Of a stretch of DNA of 47,063 nucleotides, positions 24,383 to 33,167 are shown piece after piece. The translations under genes and the position numbers were made by a program. Location of the stretch: contig NBLX01000001.1 of the NCBI GenBank assembly GCA_002084705.1, positions 1-47,063 on the forward strand. The letters run 5' to 3'. The notes below the pieces were generated by a model. The model searched no databases. It was not told the origin of the DNA and saw nothing but the letters and a program-made list of their open reading frames with translations. The DNA comes from Desulfobacteraceae bacterium 4572_35.1. Its GTDB lineage: Bacteria; Desulfobacterota; Desulfuromonadia; Desulfuromonadales; Desulfuromonadaceae. Position 1 is the stretch's first letter. Each line of letters begins with the position of its first letter.

Positions 24383-25558
24383 ATGGTGGCTAGCTCGGAA
24401 GGGGTAGGACGCGCTGAACAGTTTTTTATTATCTGGCGCGTGCTCAGTATTTTGTTGTTGCTTACGGTGTTAATCAGTTGTGCGCCATCACCACCAGCTC
24501 CTGAAACACCGACTTTGCCGTTGAAATTGGTCAGTTGGGATGATCTGCCCGGTTGGACACAGGATAACCATGTTGCGGCTCTGCGGGCTTTCCGTGCCAG
24601 TTGCCGCAGTTTGAAAAAACGTCCTGATTGGCGCGATAGCTGCGAGGTGGCGCAGCTAGAGGTAGATGAAAAAGGAGCTCGGGCTTTTTTCCAACACCAC
24701 TTTCGTCCGTGGCAACTGGTTAATGAGGATGGCAGTAGCGATGGATTGATTACAGGTTACTATGTCCCTGATCTGGCTGGCAGTCGTAACTCCAGCACTA
24801 TCTTCCCCTACCCAATATACAAAAAACCGGACGATCTCCTCTCTATAGATTTGACCTCGGTTTATCCTGAATTGCGTGGATATCGTTTGCGTGGTCGTTT
24901 AGTCGGGCAGCGGGTTGTCCCTTATTTCAGCCGCGAACAGATTGATAGTTATGAGCAACCTCTCCATGGTCAAGAGTTGTTCTGGGTTGGTGATCCGGTT
25001 AAATTGTTCTTCCTGCAGATTCAGGGTTCCGGTCGTATAAATCTTGAAGATGGTACGCAGGTGATGGTGAGTTATGCCGAGCAGAATGGGCATCCATATC
25101 GTTCTATAGGTAAGCTGCTGTTGGAGCGGGGTGCAATGACACGTGATCAGATGTCGATGCAGAAGATCGCTGCCTGGGGGCGGAACAATCCGCGTAAGGT
25201 GCAGCGTTTGCTCAACGAAAACCCCAGTTATGTGTTTTTTCGGCCTTTGGACGCAGGGGTTACAACGCCACCCGGAGCGATGGGGATCCCCTTGACTCCG
25301 CAGCGCAGCATCGCCGTTGATCCCCGTTTTATCCCCCTCGGTGCTCCAGTGTTTTTGTCGACCACCTTTCCCGGTAATGAAAAACCTTTGCAACGCCTGA
25401 TGGTAGCTCAAGATACAGGAGGAGCCATCAAAGGGAGGGTGCGTGCAGATTTTTTCTGGGGTGTTGGGGATGAAGCAGGCAGTTACGCGGGTAAGATGAA
25501 ACAGTCAGGCAGGATGTGGGTGTTGTTGCCAAAGGGGATAAATATGCCCCGAAAATAA
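24383..25558 (+). CDS. mltA: Membrane-bound lytic murein transglycosylase A
   Basis: ATG 24383 gives 391 residues. The N-terminus is a lipoprotein signal: LSILLLLTVLISC with the lipidated cysteine at residue 33, so the protein is anchored in the outer membrane. MltA cleaves the peptidoglycan glycan strand to make 1,6-anhydro ends. Seen: GLITGYYVPDLAGS, IQGSGRI, VSYAEQNGHPYRSIGKLL, then the C-terminal 3D domain with DPRFIPLGAPVFL, AQDTGGAIKG and RADFFWGVGDEAG (the three conserved aspartates). Length is typical. A terminator overlaps its stop codon. Confidence 0.94.
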   Translation: MVASSEGVGRAEQFFIIWRVLSILLLLTVLISCAPSPPAPETPTLPLKLVSWDDLPGWTQDNHVAALRAFRASCRSLKKRPDWRDSCEVAQLEVDEKGARAFFQHHFRPWQLVNEDGSSDGLITGYYVPDLAGSRNSSTIFPYPIYKKPDDLLSIDLTSVYPELRGYRLRGRLVGQRVVPYFSREQIDSYEQPLHGQELFWVGDPVKLFFLQIQGSGRINLEDGTQVMVSYAEQNGHPYRSIGKLLLERGAMTRDQMSMQKIAAWGRNNPRKVQRLLNENPSYVFFRPLDAGVTTPPGAMGIPLTPQRSIAVDPRFIPLGAPVFLSTTFPGNEKPLQRLMVAQDTGGAIKGRVRADFFWGVGDEAGSYAGKMKQSGRMWVLLPKGINMPRK

Positions 25559-25573
25559 AATATTTCCGGGGCA
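25545..25573 (+). terminator. Rho-independent terminator of mltA
   Basis: TGCCCCGAAAATA pairs with TATTTCCGGGGCA (one mismatch) around a 3-nt loop, followed by ATTGTATTTTTT. It begins inside the last codons of mltA and may also stop the convergent porin transcript. Confidence 0.85.
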
Positions 25574-25607
25574 ATTGTATTTTTTGCTATCTGTTGTGTT
25601 GAAAAAG

Positions 25608-26768
25608 TTAAAATTCAATCGCCAACTGAGCTGTCACGATATCGCTTTTATCGTCGTTCTCGAATTTCTCGTGCAGATATTCTAAAGAGACAGTGGTGTA
25701 ATCAATTACAGCAACACTGGCTGCGGCAACGTAGCGACTCTCGGCTATAAAATCCCCTGCATCATCTGAACCCTGATAAGCGATGGCAACGGATGTTTCC
25801 CGCTCTGCAACATCAAAGGTGTAGCACACTTCGGTGTTCCATGCTGCTATGGCATCCCCTTTAATCTTGATACCGTTTAACAGATATTCAGGATCATCCA
25901 GAGCACCAATATATTCACCAATAAGTGTAAAGTTGGCGATGTCGATAACAATATGGGCGCCAAAGCCGTCTACGTAGTCATTTAATTCAAGGGTATCGTT
26001 GTTTAGAGCTGCCGCGTCTACTTCCTCTTCAAAATGGTCACCCCAACCATCCGAATCTATGAGGTTGTTGATGTAGTGTGCGCCGACATCAACGTTAAAG
26101 TTCTCTTGCTCCAGAGTGTAGCCAACCGTTGCCCCATAGTTATCTACATGGCTGTCTTGCCCCTCCTCATCAATGTCGCCATTGAAGAAATAGACAGCAC
26201 CATAAAAGCCCCCTTGCTTAAAGCCTATCTCCACGGCGCTTTCGTTTATTTCACCCAATTCAAGGGTCAATGGATCGGAGACCATGTTGGAGGTGAAATT
26301 ACCAAAAGGGAGGTAAAATTTACCGGCACGCAGGTAGGCGGGGAATCTCTCTTCACCATCGATAAGGATAAAACCTTCATCTACCTCAACTGATTCGTCG
26401 CTATCCTCTTCCCACAGCAGCACTACGTGACCGCTAACGTGTTTGGCGATTGCGACATCAACACCGAGTTCTACGGTTGCCAAGGTGATATCACTGGAGT
26501 CTTCATCGTTTAGTGTCGGCTCGTCGAAATTTGTTTTTCCGTAAACGCCTTCAACTTCAATTAAGCCATTGAAACTTATACGCTGTGCCAATGAACTTAG
26601 CGCGGGATTGGTTTTTGTTTCGTTGTTTGTTTGTCCTGCCAATTTTTCTTCTAGCTTGGTGATGCGAGCAAGCAGTTCGTCGTTGCTAAGTTCCTGTGCA
26701 AAGGCTGATGTAACCACAACGCTGATTAGGCTCAGGGTGATTGTCGCTACGATTAAACTTTTTCCCAT
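25608..26768 (-). CDS. LbtU-family outer-membrane porin, probable iron/siderophore uptake
   Basis: The start is ATG 26768 (MGKSLIVATITLS), with GGAGAACGG upstream; 386 residues. A signal peptide ends TSAFA. Residues 20-45 form a short coiled coil (LLARITKLEEKLAG), then an N-terminal strand ISFNGLIEVEG and about 14 alternating beta strands of a porin-like barrel ending in an aromatic (LAIEF). The protein is very acidic. The coiled coil plus barrel matches the LbtU siderophore porin family known from Legionella. Its place after feoAAB and feoC supports iron uptake; the ligand is not known. Confidence 0.75.
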   Translation of the reverse strand: MGKSLIVATITLSLISVVVTSAFAQELSNDELLARITKLEEKLAGQTNNETKTNPALSSLAQRISFNGLIEVEGVYGKTNFDEPTLNDEDSSDITLATVELGVDVAIAKHVSGHVVLLWEEDSDESVEVDEGFILIDGEERFPAYLRAGKFYLPFGNFTSNMVSDPLTLELGEINESAVEIGFKQGGFYGAVYFFNGDIDEEGQDSHVDNYGATVGYTLEQENFNVDVGAHYINNLIDSDGWGDHFEEEVDAAALNNDTLELNDYVDGFGAHIVIDIANFTLIGEYIGALDDPEYLLNGIKIKGDAIAAWNTEVCYTFDVAERETSVAIAYQGSDDAGDFIAESRYVAAASVAVIDYTTVSLEYLHEKFENDDKSDIVTAQLAIEF

Positions 26769-26819
26769 TTTCCGTTCTCCTGTTAAATATTGTGAGTGAT
26801 TGTTTCTCATGTTGAGCTT

Positions 26820-26843
26820 GTGATCCCCACATCAAGGGGCACA
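26820..26843. repeat. Dispersed 24-bp repeat, copy A
   Basis: The core TGATCCCCACATCAAGGG recurs in opposite orientation at 33331-33354 with a single mismatch over 24 bp. This copy overlaps the last codons of feoC and lies 50 bp upstream of the porin gene. Confidence 0.7.
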
Positions 26844-27056
26844 GGTTTCATATATCTGCGTAGTTCCATGTTCACAATGGCAGCATCCTTTTGAGCATCC
26901 GCTTTGAGCCACATGTTTTATTATCACCCCCTTACGTGTTAACAGTTCCAGCATGGGGGTTATGGCATTGGTTTCCATTCTGAAATGGGTTGTTATTTCA
27001 TGAAGGGTCGCCATTTTTTTTTCGGCAAGGTATTTTTTTATCGCTATGGGGGTCAT
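26832..27056 (-). CDS. feoC: FeoC-like winged-helix protein with Cys cluster
   Basis: The start is ATG 27056 (MTPIAIKKYLAEKK) after AGGA; 74 residues. The longer track ORF runs back into feoB out of frame and is rejected. Residues 1-55 form a winged helix (MATLHEITTHFRMETNAITPMLELLTRKGVI), followed by a cysteine group SGCSKGCCHCEHG that may hold an iron-sulfur cluster. FeoC proteins bind FeoB and protect or regulate it. It lies 26 bp after feoB. Confidence 0.8.
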   Translation of the reverse strand: MTPIAIKKYLAEKKMATLHEITTHFRMETNAITPMLELLTRKGVIIKHVAQSGCSKGCCHCEHGTTQIYETCAP

Positions 27057-27082
27057 TTTAATATTCCTGTCTTTTGCTGAAT

Positions 27083-29404
27083 TTATATTTTTGCCTCTGC
27101 GGGCATCGCTACTCCCACATTTTTTTTGTTGCCGATAACCTTCATTATGGTCACGACTGTGGCAAAAATAGATAACATACCGATGATCCACATGATGGAG
27201 CTGGTGAAATGGGAACCAATAGTTGCCGTTTGATAAAAAACAACTGCGGCGAAGTAAGCAATAAAAGTGGTCCAAAAACCGGCAAAAAGGGTCCACTTTA
27301 AGTTGGTTTCTCTGTACACGGCGGCAATAGCGGCACTACAGGGAAAATAGAGCAGAATGAAAAGCAGGTAGGCAAAAGCTGCCGCTTTAGAGCCAAACAG
27401 TGAGACCATGGAACCAAAGGTGCTTTTGTTTACCCCTTGCTCTGCTGCGGCTGTTGCTGTGTCATTCACATCGCCAATGGAAAGACCCAAAGGATCGAGA
27501 AATGTTCCGGCCAGGTCGGATAAGTTGGCTGGAATAGTGGCAAACGATTCAGCAATTGCTCCACCAAAATTAAAGGGCTCTTCCCCGGTTTCTTTCGCTG
27601 CACCATTGTCCATGCCGCTGTACAGGGAGTTGAGGGTGCCAACAACAGCTTCCTTGGCAAAAATTCCGGTAAACACTCCAACCGTGGCAGGCCAGTTCTC
27701 TTCGCTGACACCAAGGGGACTCAGTATCGGTGTAATAGATTTACCGATGGACGAAAGTGTCGAATCCTCAGTGTCCTGATGTCCAAAAGTGCCATCGCTT
27801 CCAAGGGAATTCAAAAATGCCAGCACTACAATTACTGGTATCAAAACTTGACCAGCTTTAAACAGGAAGGTTTTTAATCGATCAAAGGTGCGCAGAAAAA
27901 CCGCTTTGATCGTTGGTCTATGGTAGGGGGGGAGTTCCATCACAAATGGAGTTATTTCACCCTTGAGAACAGTGCTTTTCAGTAGCAGACCGGTGATGAC
28001 CGCGAAGGCTATCCCTATAAGGTAAAGTAAAAAAACCAAATTTTGTCCACCGGAGGGGAAAAAGGCGGCGGCAAACAGTGCGTAAACCGGCAACCTGGCA
28101 CCACACGACATAAAAGGGTTCATCATTATTGTAAGGATACGATCACGTTCATTTTCCAGGGTTCTGGTTGCCATGATAGCGGGAACGTTACAGCCGAATC
28201 CAACCAGCATAGGGATGAACGATTTACCCGGCAATCCAACCATGCGCATGAACCGATCCATAACAAACGCGGCTCGTGCCATATAGCCAGAATCTTCCAA
28301 TAGCGAGAGGAAAAGGAACATGAAGCCGATGGGAGGAATAAAGGTTGCCATGGTTTGGATGCTGCCGCCAACGCCGTCGGCCAGCAGAGTTGTCAGCCAT
28401 TCCGGGGTATGCAACGATGAAAGAAGGGCTCCAAATCCATCGACAAAAATAGTGCCAGCTAAAATATCAAAAAAATCGATAAAGGCACCGCCCAAGTTGA
28501 TGGTGAACATAAACATCAAATACATAGCCATGAGAAAAACAGGAATTCCCCAGACCCGGCTGAGGACTACTCGATCAAGTTTTTCGGAAAACGGATCACT
28601 TACCTGGTTTGTTTTTTTGACACAGTTGCCGGTTATGGTGTTGATAAATTCATAGCGGGATGAAGCGATGAGAATATCAATATCTTCGTCCAGTTCATCT
28701 TCAATAGCTTTTTGTAGCAGTAACACCTTTTTTTGAGCTTCCTCACTCACCATGGCGGCGATTGATTCATCAGCTTCAAAGAGTTTAATGGTTAACCAGT
28801 CGCTGCTATATCCCCCGGTTTCGGCAACGTCTTGAATAAATGGTTGCATCTCAATAAATGCTGCCTGCAATTGTTTAGGGTAGTTAATGGATGCTGTCGA
28901 TGATTTTTTTTGTGGAGCAAGGCTGTTAATTGCATCTTTAAGTTGGGCTATCCCCTGTTTTTTATTGACAACCAGCGGTATGATTGGGCACCCGAGTTGT
29001 GCAGCCAGGGCTTCGACATCAATTTTAATTTGCCGATCCCTTGCGACATCCATCATGTTCAGGGCGATGATGATGGGCGCATTCATCTCCAGCAGGTGGG
29101 TAGTTAAGTAAAGATTTCTCTCAATATTAGCGGCGTCTACAATATTGATAATAAGGTCTGCTTCGCCGGAAAGAACATAATCTCGGGTAACAGCTTCATC
29201 AATTGAAGATGCCGATAATGAATATATCCCCGGAGTGTCAACTAGCTCAATGGCGCAGTTGTTGTGTTCATAACTGCCGGTTTTGCGGTCGACGGTTACC
29301 CCTGGCCAGTTACCAACGTGTTGTCGGGCTCCAGTTAATGCATTAAATAGCGTGGTTTTTCCACAATTTGGATTGCCCACCACGGCAACAGTAAAATGAT
29401 ACAT
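27083..29404 (-). CDS. feoB: Ferrous iron transporter FeoB
   Basis: The 773-residue inner-membrane protein takes up Fe2+. The N-terminal GTPase has G1 GNPNCGKTTLFN (10-21), G3 DTPG and G4 NMMD. The membrane part shows the Gate motifs GVGGSIQTMATFIPPIGFMFLFLSLLEDSGYMAR and GFGCNVPAIMATRT with the conserved Cys, then PFMSCGARLPVYALF, the second Gate FAKEAVVGTLNSLY, and a Cys in LLYFPCSAAIAAVYRET. Length is normal. It is 3 bp after the second feoA gene. Confidence 0.96.
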   Translation of the reverse strand: MYHFTVAVVGNPNCGKTTLFNALTGARQHVGNWPGVTVDRKTGSYEHNNCAIELVDTPGIYSLSASSIDEAVTRDYVLSGEADLIINIVDAANIERNLYLTTHLLEMNAPIIIALNMMDVARDRQIKIDVEALAAQLGCPIIPLVVNKKQGIAQLKDAINSLAPQKKSSTASINYPKQLQAAFIEMQPFIQDVAETGGYSSDWLTIKLFEADESIAAMVSEEAQKKVLLLQKAIEDELDEDIDILIASSRYEFINTITGNCVKKTNQVSDPFSEKLDRVVLSRVWGIPVFLMAMYLMFMFTINLGGAFIDFFDILAGTIFVDGFGALLSSLHTPEWLTTLLADGVGGSIQTMATFIPPIGFMFLFLSLLEDSGYMARAAFVMDRFMRMVGLPGKSFIPMLVGFGCNVPAIMATRTLENERDRILTIMMNPFMSCGARLPVYALFAAAFFPSGGQNLVFLLYLIGIAFAVITGLLLKSTVLKGEITPFVMELPPYHRPTIKAVFLRTFDRLKTFLFKAGQVLIPVIVVLAFLNSLGSDGTFGHQDTEDSTLSSIGKSITPILSPLGVSEENWPATVGVFTGIFAKEAVVGTLNSLYSGMDNGAAKETGEEPFNFGGAIAESFATIPANLSDLAGTFLDPLGLSIGDVNDTATAAAEQGVNKSTFGSMVSLFGSKAAAFAYLLFILLYFPCSAAIAAVYRETNLKWTLFAGFWTTFIAYFAAVVFYQTATIGSHFTSSIMWIIGMLSIFATVVTIMKVIGNKKNVGVAMPAEAKI

Positions 29405-29407
29405 CGG

Positions 29408-29656
29408 TTACACCCCCTCTACTAACAGCACCGCAGCTTCCTGCTTGCGCAGGCTTAAATTGTAGCCGCGAACCACTATTTCAACGGGGTCACCCATGGG
29501 GGCAAGGCGGTTAATGGTAAATTCTGTTCCTTTGGTAAGTCCCATGGCTAATAACTTCTTTCTATATGCTTTGCCGCTGTCCTTAAAGCCAACGACTTTA
29601 CCTTTATGACCTACAGTCATATTTGCCAATGATGTTTTTGCCGGTGAAATTGTCAT
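29408..29656 (-). CDS. feoA: FeoA-type SH3-domain protein (second copy)
   Basis: The 82-residue protein has a single FeoA/SH3-like fold: VGHKGKVVGFKDSGKAYRKKLLAMGLTKGTEFTINRLAPMGDPVEIVVRGYNLSLRK. The LLAMGLTKG and GDPVEI stretches are the family's core. FeoA assists FeoB at the cytoplasmic membrane. It lies 3 bp from feoB and 3 bp from the first feoA. Confidence 0.92.
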   Translation of the reverse strand: MTISPAKTSLANMTVGHKGKVVGFKDSGKAYRKKLLAMGLTKGTEFTINRLAPMGDPVEIVVRGYNLSLRKQEAAVLLVEGV

Positions 29657-29659
29657 TTT

Positions 29660-29920
29660 TTAATTCTCCCTTGTCACTTCTATTTTCAATGCCATTCCGC
29701 CACCAAAGGCGTAACGGTTAGATCCCTTAGCTATCAAAATAGCTCCTTTGCCTTGGCGGTGAATGACCTCGATCTTGTCATTTACCTTAATACCCATACT
29801 GAGCAATTTTTCCTGAATCTTGCGCCCTTGCCGTAGCGATACAATTCGCACCGATTCACCTTCTGTTGCCATGGCAAGAGGGAATGCAGGGGGCAGGTGT
29901 TGATGGTGTGTGTTTTCCAT
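29660..29920 (-). CDS. feoA: FeoA-type SH3-domain protein (first copy)
   Basis: The 86-residue protein has a FeoA core, ESVRIVSLRQGRKIQEKLLSMGIKVNDKIEVIHRQGKGAILIAKG, and a His-rich head, MENTHHQHLPPA, not seen in the second copy. The histidines could bind metal. It opens the feo operon, 30 bp after the nearer Fur-like box. Two feoA genes before feoB are common in Desulfuromonadales. Confidence 0.9.
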   Translation of the reverse strand: MENTHHQHLPPAFPLAMATEGESVRIVSLRQGRKIQEKLLSMGIKVNDKIEVIHRQGKGAILIAKGSNRYAFGGGMALKIEVTREN

Positions 29921-29950
29921 GACTAAAAGTCCTTTCGTGCTAATCGCAAA

Positions 29951-29965
29951 TGAAAAGCATTTTCA
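29951..29965 (-). promoter_or_regulatory. Fur-box-like site upstream of feoA
   Basis: TGAAAAGCATTTTCA matches the Fur 7-1-7 dyad (TGAxAAx-n-xTTxTCA), with 6 of 7 pairs symmetrical. It lies 31-45 bp before the first feoA ATG, where Fur-Fe2+ would repress the operon. Confidence 0.65.
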
Positions 29966-29995
29966 ATATCAGATGGGAGGGGAATGTAACGATAT

Positions 29996-30010
29996 TGATA
30001 ACCATTGTCA
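29996..30010 (-). promoter_or_regulatory. Second Fur-box-like site
   Basis: TGATAACCATTGTCA fits the same 7-1-7 pattern with 5 of 7 symmetrical pairs, 45 bp centre to centre from the first box. Two boxes allow cooperative Fur binding. Confidence 0.5.
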
Positions 30011-30149
30011 ATAGGTAAATTGGTTATTTGTTTTTATGGAAAAGGGTGGCTTCTTTAACGAGAGTTTTCTCTATGATTGTATTTTGCAACGTGAAAGCCT
30101 GATTCTGGGAATTTATTTGTTTTACGGTAGGGGTTGCGAGTGAATACAA

Positions 30150-30187
30150 AAAAAGCCGCAGTACGGTGTCCGTTACTGCGGCTTTTA
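30150..30187 (-). terminator. Terminator of the quinone oxidoreductase gene
   Basis: AAAGCCGCAGTA pairs with TACTGCGGCTTT; on the minus strand the stem is followed by TTTTTTTG. It lies 35 bp after the stop of the oxidoreductase and isolates the feo promoter. The rest of the gap 29921-30221 holds only the two Fur-like sites. Confidence 0.88.
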
Positions 30188-30221
30188 TCTGTTTAATGAT
30201 TAAGTATGGAGGATGTTGTTG

Positions 30222-31214
30222 CTAGCCCTCGCTTATTTTTAGCACGATTTTGCCAAAATGCTTATCTTCTTCCATCATGCGGTGGGCTTCAACGATTTCA
30301 TCGATGGTGAACACTTTTTCGATGATTGGGACTATGGTGCGGTCAGCGAACTTGGGTAGGGCGCGGCGGGTAAACTCGGCGATTATGTCACCTTTTTCAG
30401 CTACGGGTCGGGAGCGTAGCACCGAACCGATGATCTGCTGCCGTTTTACCATCATCAAGGCAAGGTTTAATTCAGCTTTGATGCCGCTGATGATGCCAAT
30501 GATTACTAATTTGCCGGTATATCCGAGGGAGTTCATGTTGGGAGCCAGGTATTTAGCGCCAACGTGATCGAGGATGAGATTTACCCCTTTTTTATTGGTA
30601 AATTCTTTAATTTGTGGGGCAAAATCCGGTGTTGTGGTGTAGTCAATTACCAGATCAACGCCCAACTTTTTAACTCGCTCCATTTTTTCGGGGCTGGAAG
30701 TTACCACCAGCTTGGTGTTGGGGGTGAGTGCCTTGGATAGTTGAACCGCTGCGGTATTAACGCCGCCGCCGCCGCCATGGAAGATAGCTGTTTGATTGTC
30801 CTGCAGGTCACCGATCATGAATACGTTGAGAAATGCGGTGATGTAGCTTTCGCAGACACAGGCACCCTCTTCAAAGCTCATGCTTTCGGGTAGGGTCATT
30901 ACATGGTTGTCGTAGGCCACGGCGTATTCAGCGTAGCCGCCGCCACCGACAAGGGCGATTACACGATCGCCAACCTTCCAGCCTTTAGCATCACTGCCTA
31001 GTTCTGCGATAACACCGGAAACTTCCAACCCTAAAATCTCTGAATCTCCCGGAGGTGCAGGATATTTGCCGGCGCGTTGTACCAAGTCGGGGCGATTGAT
31101 GCTGGTGGCAACAACTTTAATTAATACCTCGTTGGCCTTAGGTGTTGGCTTGTCAATTTCTCCAACTTTTAATACTTCAAGTCCGCCAAATTCGTCGAGA
31201 ACTACTGCTTTCAT
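30222..31214 (-). CDS. NAD(P)H:quinone oxidoreductase, zinc-free MDR family (PIG3/QOR type)
   Basis: The 330-residue protein is a medium-chain dehydrogenase/reductase. It has the QOR/PIG3 pattern: VLIKVVATSINRPDLVQRAGKYPAPPG, ILGLEVSGVI, GDRVIALVGGGGYAEYA, then the Rossmann nucleotide-binding stretch FHGGGGGVNTAAVQLSK (instead of GxGxxG with A), and DHVGAKY. The zinc ligands of alcohol dehydrogenases are missing. It probably reduces quinones or other enones with NADPH. AAGGAG precedes the ATG. It is a single-gene unit with its own terminator. Confidence 0.88.
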   Translation of the reverse strand: MKAVVLDEFGGLEVLKVGEIDKPTPKANEVLIKVVATSINRPDLVQRAGKYPAPPGDSEILGLEVSGVIAELGSDAKGWKVGDRVIALVGGGGYAEYAVAYDNHVMTLPESMSFEEGACVCESYITAFLNVFMIGDLQDNQTAIFHGGGGGVNTAAVQLSKALTPNTKLVVTSSPEKMERVKKLGVDLVIDYTTTPDFAPQIKEFTNKKGVNLILDHVGAKYLAPNMNSLGYTGKLVIIGIISGIKAELNLALMMVKRQQIIGSVLRSRPVAEKGDIIAEFTRRALPKFADRTIVPIIEKVFTIDEIVEAHRMMEEDKHFGKIVLKISEG

Positions 31215-31390
31215 GTTTTGATCTCCTTCAATTTTTTTAATAAGAAATAAAACCCGATGCGATTATGCTTAATGGATGGAAAAATAAAACGATGTTGTGA
31301 ATTATAGGGATTCCTGTGCTGTATGCAACAGGAAAAGCAATTCGTTTCCTGAATAGTATCAATTTTCCGCTATTTGTTTTTCTGCTCTGG

Positions 31391-31470
31391 CAGGAGTGGT
31401 TTTAACCGCGAAAGTGTCGCGTAATAGCGTGTTTATTGCACAATCATTCGCGAATAAATTTGCTCCTACG
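31391..31470. repeat. REPIN-like pair of inverted REP sequences
   Basis: CAGGAGTGGTTTTAACCGCG (31391-31410) and, on the opposite strand, TAGGAGCAAATTTATTCGCG (within 31449-31468) have the form GGAGc(stem-loop)GCGAA known for REP elements of Pseudomonas and many other proteobacteria. Each has its own small palindrome (GGTTTTAACC; GCGAATAAATTTGC) and they face each other about 36 bp apart, which is the REPIN arrangement. It sits just beyond the response-regulator stop codon. Confidence 0.65.
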
Positions 31471-31500
31471 ATAAAGCGGAAGCTCAGTGCTAATAAGGAT

Positions 31501-32220
31501 TCATTTTGATATTGGTTGTCGGTGAAAGCGGTAGCCACGCCCACGAACAGTGGTAAAGTGCAGAGGATGTGAAGGGTCGATTTCAAAGTATTTACGTAAT
31601 CTGACTATGAAATTATCGAGGGTGCGCGTCTCGGTGTCTGGATCTACCTCCCATACCGATTTTAGCAGAAAGGCGCGTGATAAAACTTCCCCCTCATGGT
31701 TGAAAAATACTCGTAACATTTTAACTTCAAGCTCGGTTAACTGGATCGGATTTGATCCACCGCTGACGTTGCCGGTGTTCAGATCGATATGGTATGAGCC
31801 GAAGTTGTAGCTGTTGTCTTGTGCTGCAATCTGACGATACCACCCCGAGCGGCGCAACATTCCGGCGATACGCAGCAACAGTTCATCGAGAACGAAGGGT
31901 TTGGCTAGGTAATCGTCAGCTCCTTCGGCAAGTCCTTCGATCCGATCCTGGTCGCCGTTCATGGCGGTAAGCATGAGGATGGGTAACTGTGGATCGATTT
32001 GGCGGATGTGGTGACACAGGGATAGCCCGTCCATTTTTCCGGGGAGCATGCGATCGAGGATTGCCAGGGAGAATTGGTAGTTATCTAGCTTGATAATGGC
32101 TTCTTCAGCTGTTACCGCATGGATAACCTGATAGCCCTCCTGCTGGAGATTGAATATCAATCCCTGGGCGATATGCAACTCATCTTCAACCAGCAAAATG
32201 CAGACTGTTTCGTTGTTCAT
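31501..32220 (-). CDS. OmpR-family response regulator
   Basis: The 239-residue protein has a receiver domain (5-120) with acidic pocket VEDE, phosphorylation site D56 in LAILDRMLPG, T in MLTAMNGDQD and lysine in DDYLAKPF. A winged-helix DNA-binding domain follows (about 140-235): LTELEVKMLRVFFNHEGEVLSRAFLLKSVWE, then RTLDNFIVRLRKYFEIDP and FTTVRGRGYRF. It is the partner of the histidine kinase, whose start overlaps by 4 nt downstream (kinase stop region 32217-32220). The target genes are not known. Confidence 0.94.
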   Translation of the reverse strand: MNNETVCILLVEDELHIAQGLIFNLQQEGYQVIHAVTAEEAIIKLDNYQFSLAILDRMLPGKMDGLSLCHHIRQIDPQLPILMLTAMNGDQDRIEGLAEGADDYLAKPFVLDELLLRIAGMLRRSGWYRQIAAQDNSYNFGSYHIDLNTGNVSGGSNPIQLTELEVKMLRVFFNHEGEVLSRAFLLKSVWEVDPDTETRTLDNFIVRLRKYFEIDPSHPLHFTTVRGRGYRFHRQPISK

Positions 32221-33167
32221 GGTTTCGACTCATCTATTCTGGGCAAAACAATATGAAAAGTTGTCCCCTGTTGCGTTCCGTCGCTGTGGAGGGTGATTTT
32301 CCCTTTGTGCCGTTTGATGAGGGCGCGGGCTATAAACAGTCCCAGACCGGAGCCCTTAATATGGCTATCTTCCTGATGCTGGCGATAAAACAGACGAAAA
32401 ACTTTATGTTGTTCACTAAGTGGTATACCGCGTCCCTTGTCGCGTATCAGCAGATTGCACCTGCCCTGTTCCCCATTAAGCTCGACCCATATTTGCGCCG
32501 GTGGATCGGAGTATAACACTGCATTTTCCAGCAAGTTGCGCAGCACCATTGTTAAAGAATCTGGTTCTATCCTGGCGAAGACGTTGTTGTCAATAGCGCG
32601 CGTCAGGATGGTATCATCAGCCTGACTGTTACCCCACTGGTCCAGGTAGTCGTTGAGAAATTGTGACAGATTGTGTGGACGCAGCGCCAGTCGCCAGCGG
32701 GTCTGTTCCAGCCTGTTGGCTGTTAGCAGCTTATTTATCAGGCTGGTGAGTCGTTCGGTGTCTGTCAGCATGGTGGCGACAAAGCTGTCTAACTGCTGAG
32801 TTTCGGGGTGGTGGCGTTTGATGGTTTCCAGGTGCAGCTGAATAGAAGCTACGGGCGATTTCAGTTCGTGGGTAACCTGAGCGATGAAGTTTTTTTGTTC
32901 ACGGTTGAGAGCGAGTTGGCGGCGCCAATAGATAAAAATAACGTAAACTCCGACTAGAATTACTATCAATAATAGAATTCCCTCGACCAGGATGATCCAA
33001 TCAACTTCTGAGTGAAACAACTCTGGGCTGTATTTTTCGGCAATATTTCGTAATTTACGGTGGCTGCCGAGAAACCAATTGATCCAGAATACAACCACCA
33101 CTATCCAGGTTAATTGGATGGCAATAAAGGCGACAAGGGGGCTGATGTTGGGACGTTGTAGTTTCAT
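32217..33167 (-). CDS. Sensor histidine kinase
   Basis: The 316-residue membrane kinase has two membrane helices (about 10-32 and 57-80) around a short periplasmic stretch of about 25 residues, too small for a normal ligand domain. The HisKA dimerisation domain has H100 in FIAQVTHELKSPVASIQ. The ATPase domain has N box NLLENAVLYS, G1 DKGRGIPLSEQ, and G2 GSGLGLFIARAL. No HAMP or PAS domain is evident. It is upstream of and overlaps the response regulator by 4 nt, so the two are translationally coupled. Confidence 0.93.
   Translation of the reverse strand: MKLQRPNISPLVAFIAIQLTWIVVVVFWINWFLGSHRKLRNIAEKYSPELFHSEVDWIILVEGILLLIVILVGVYVIFIYWRRQLALNREQKNFIAQVTHELKSPVASIQLHLETIKRHHPETQQLDSFVATMLTDTERLTSLINKLLTANRLEQTRWRLALRPHNLSQFLNDYLDQWGNSQADDTILTRAIDNNVFARIEPDSLTMVLRNLLENAVLYSDPPAQIWVELNGEQGRCNLLIRDKGRGIPLSEQHKVFRLFYRQHQEDSHIKGSGLGLFIARALIKRHKGKITLHSDGTQQGTTFHIVLPRIDESKP

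Noticed and set aside
26832-27296. Long form (154 aa) of the feoC ORF
   Set aside because: The first 80 residues run through feoB in another frame; the true start is ATG 27056.
31359-31586. 75-aa minus-strand ORF with a signal-like start
   Set aside because: It overlaps the end of the response regulator in another frame, and its second half is the translation of the REPIN-like repeat.
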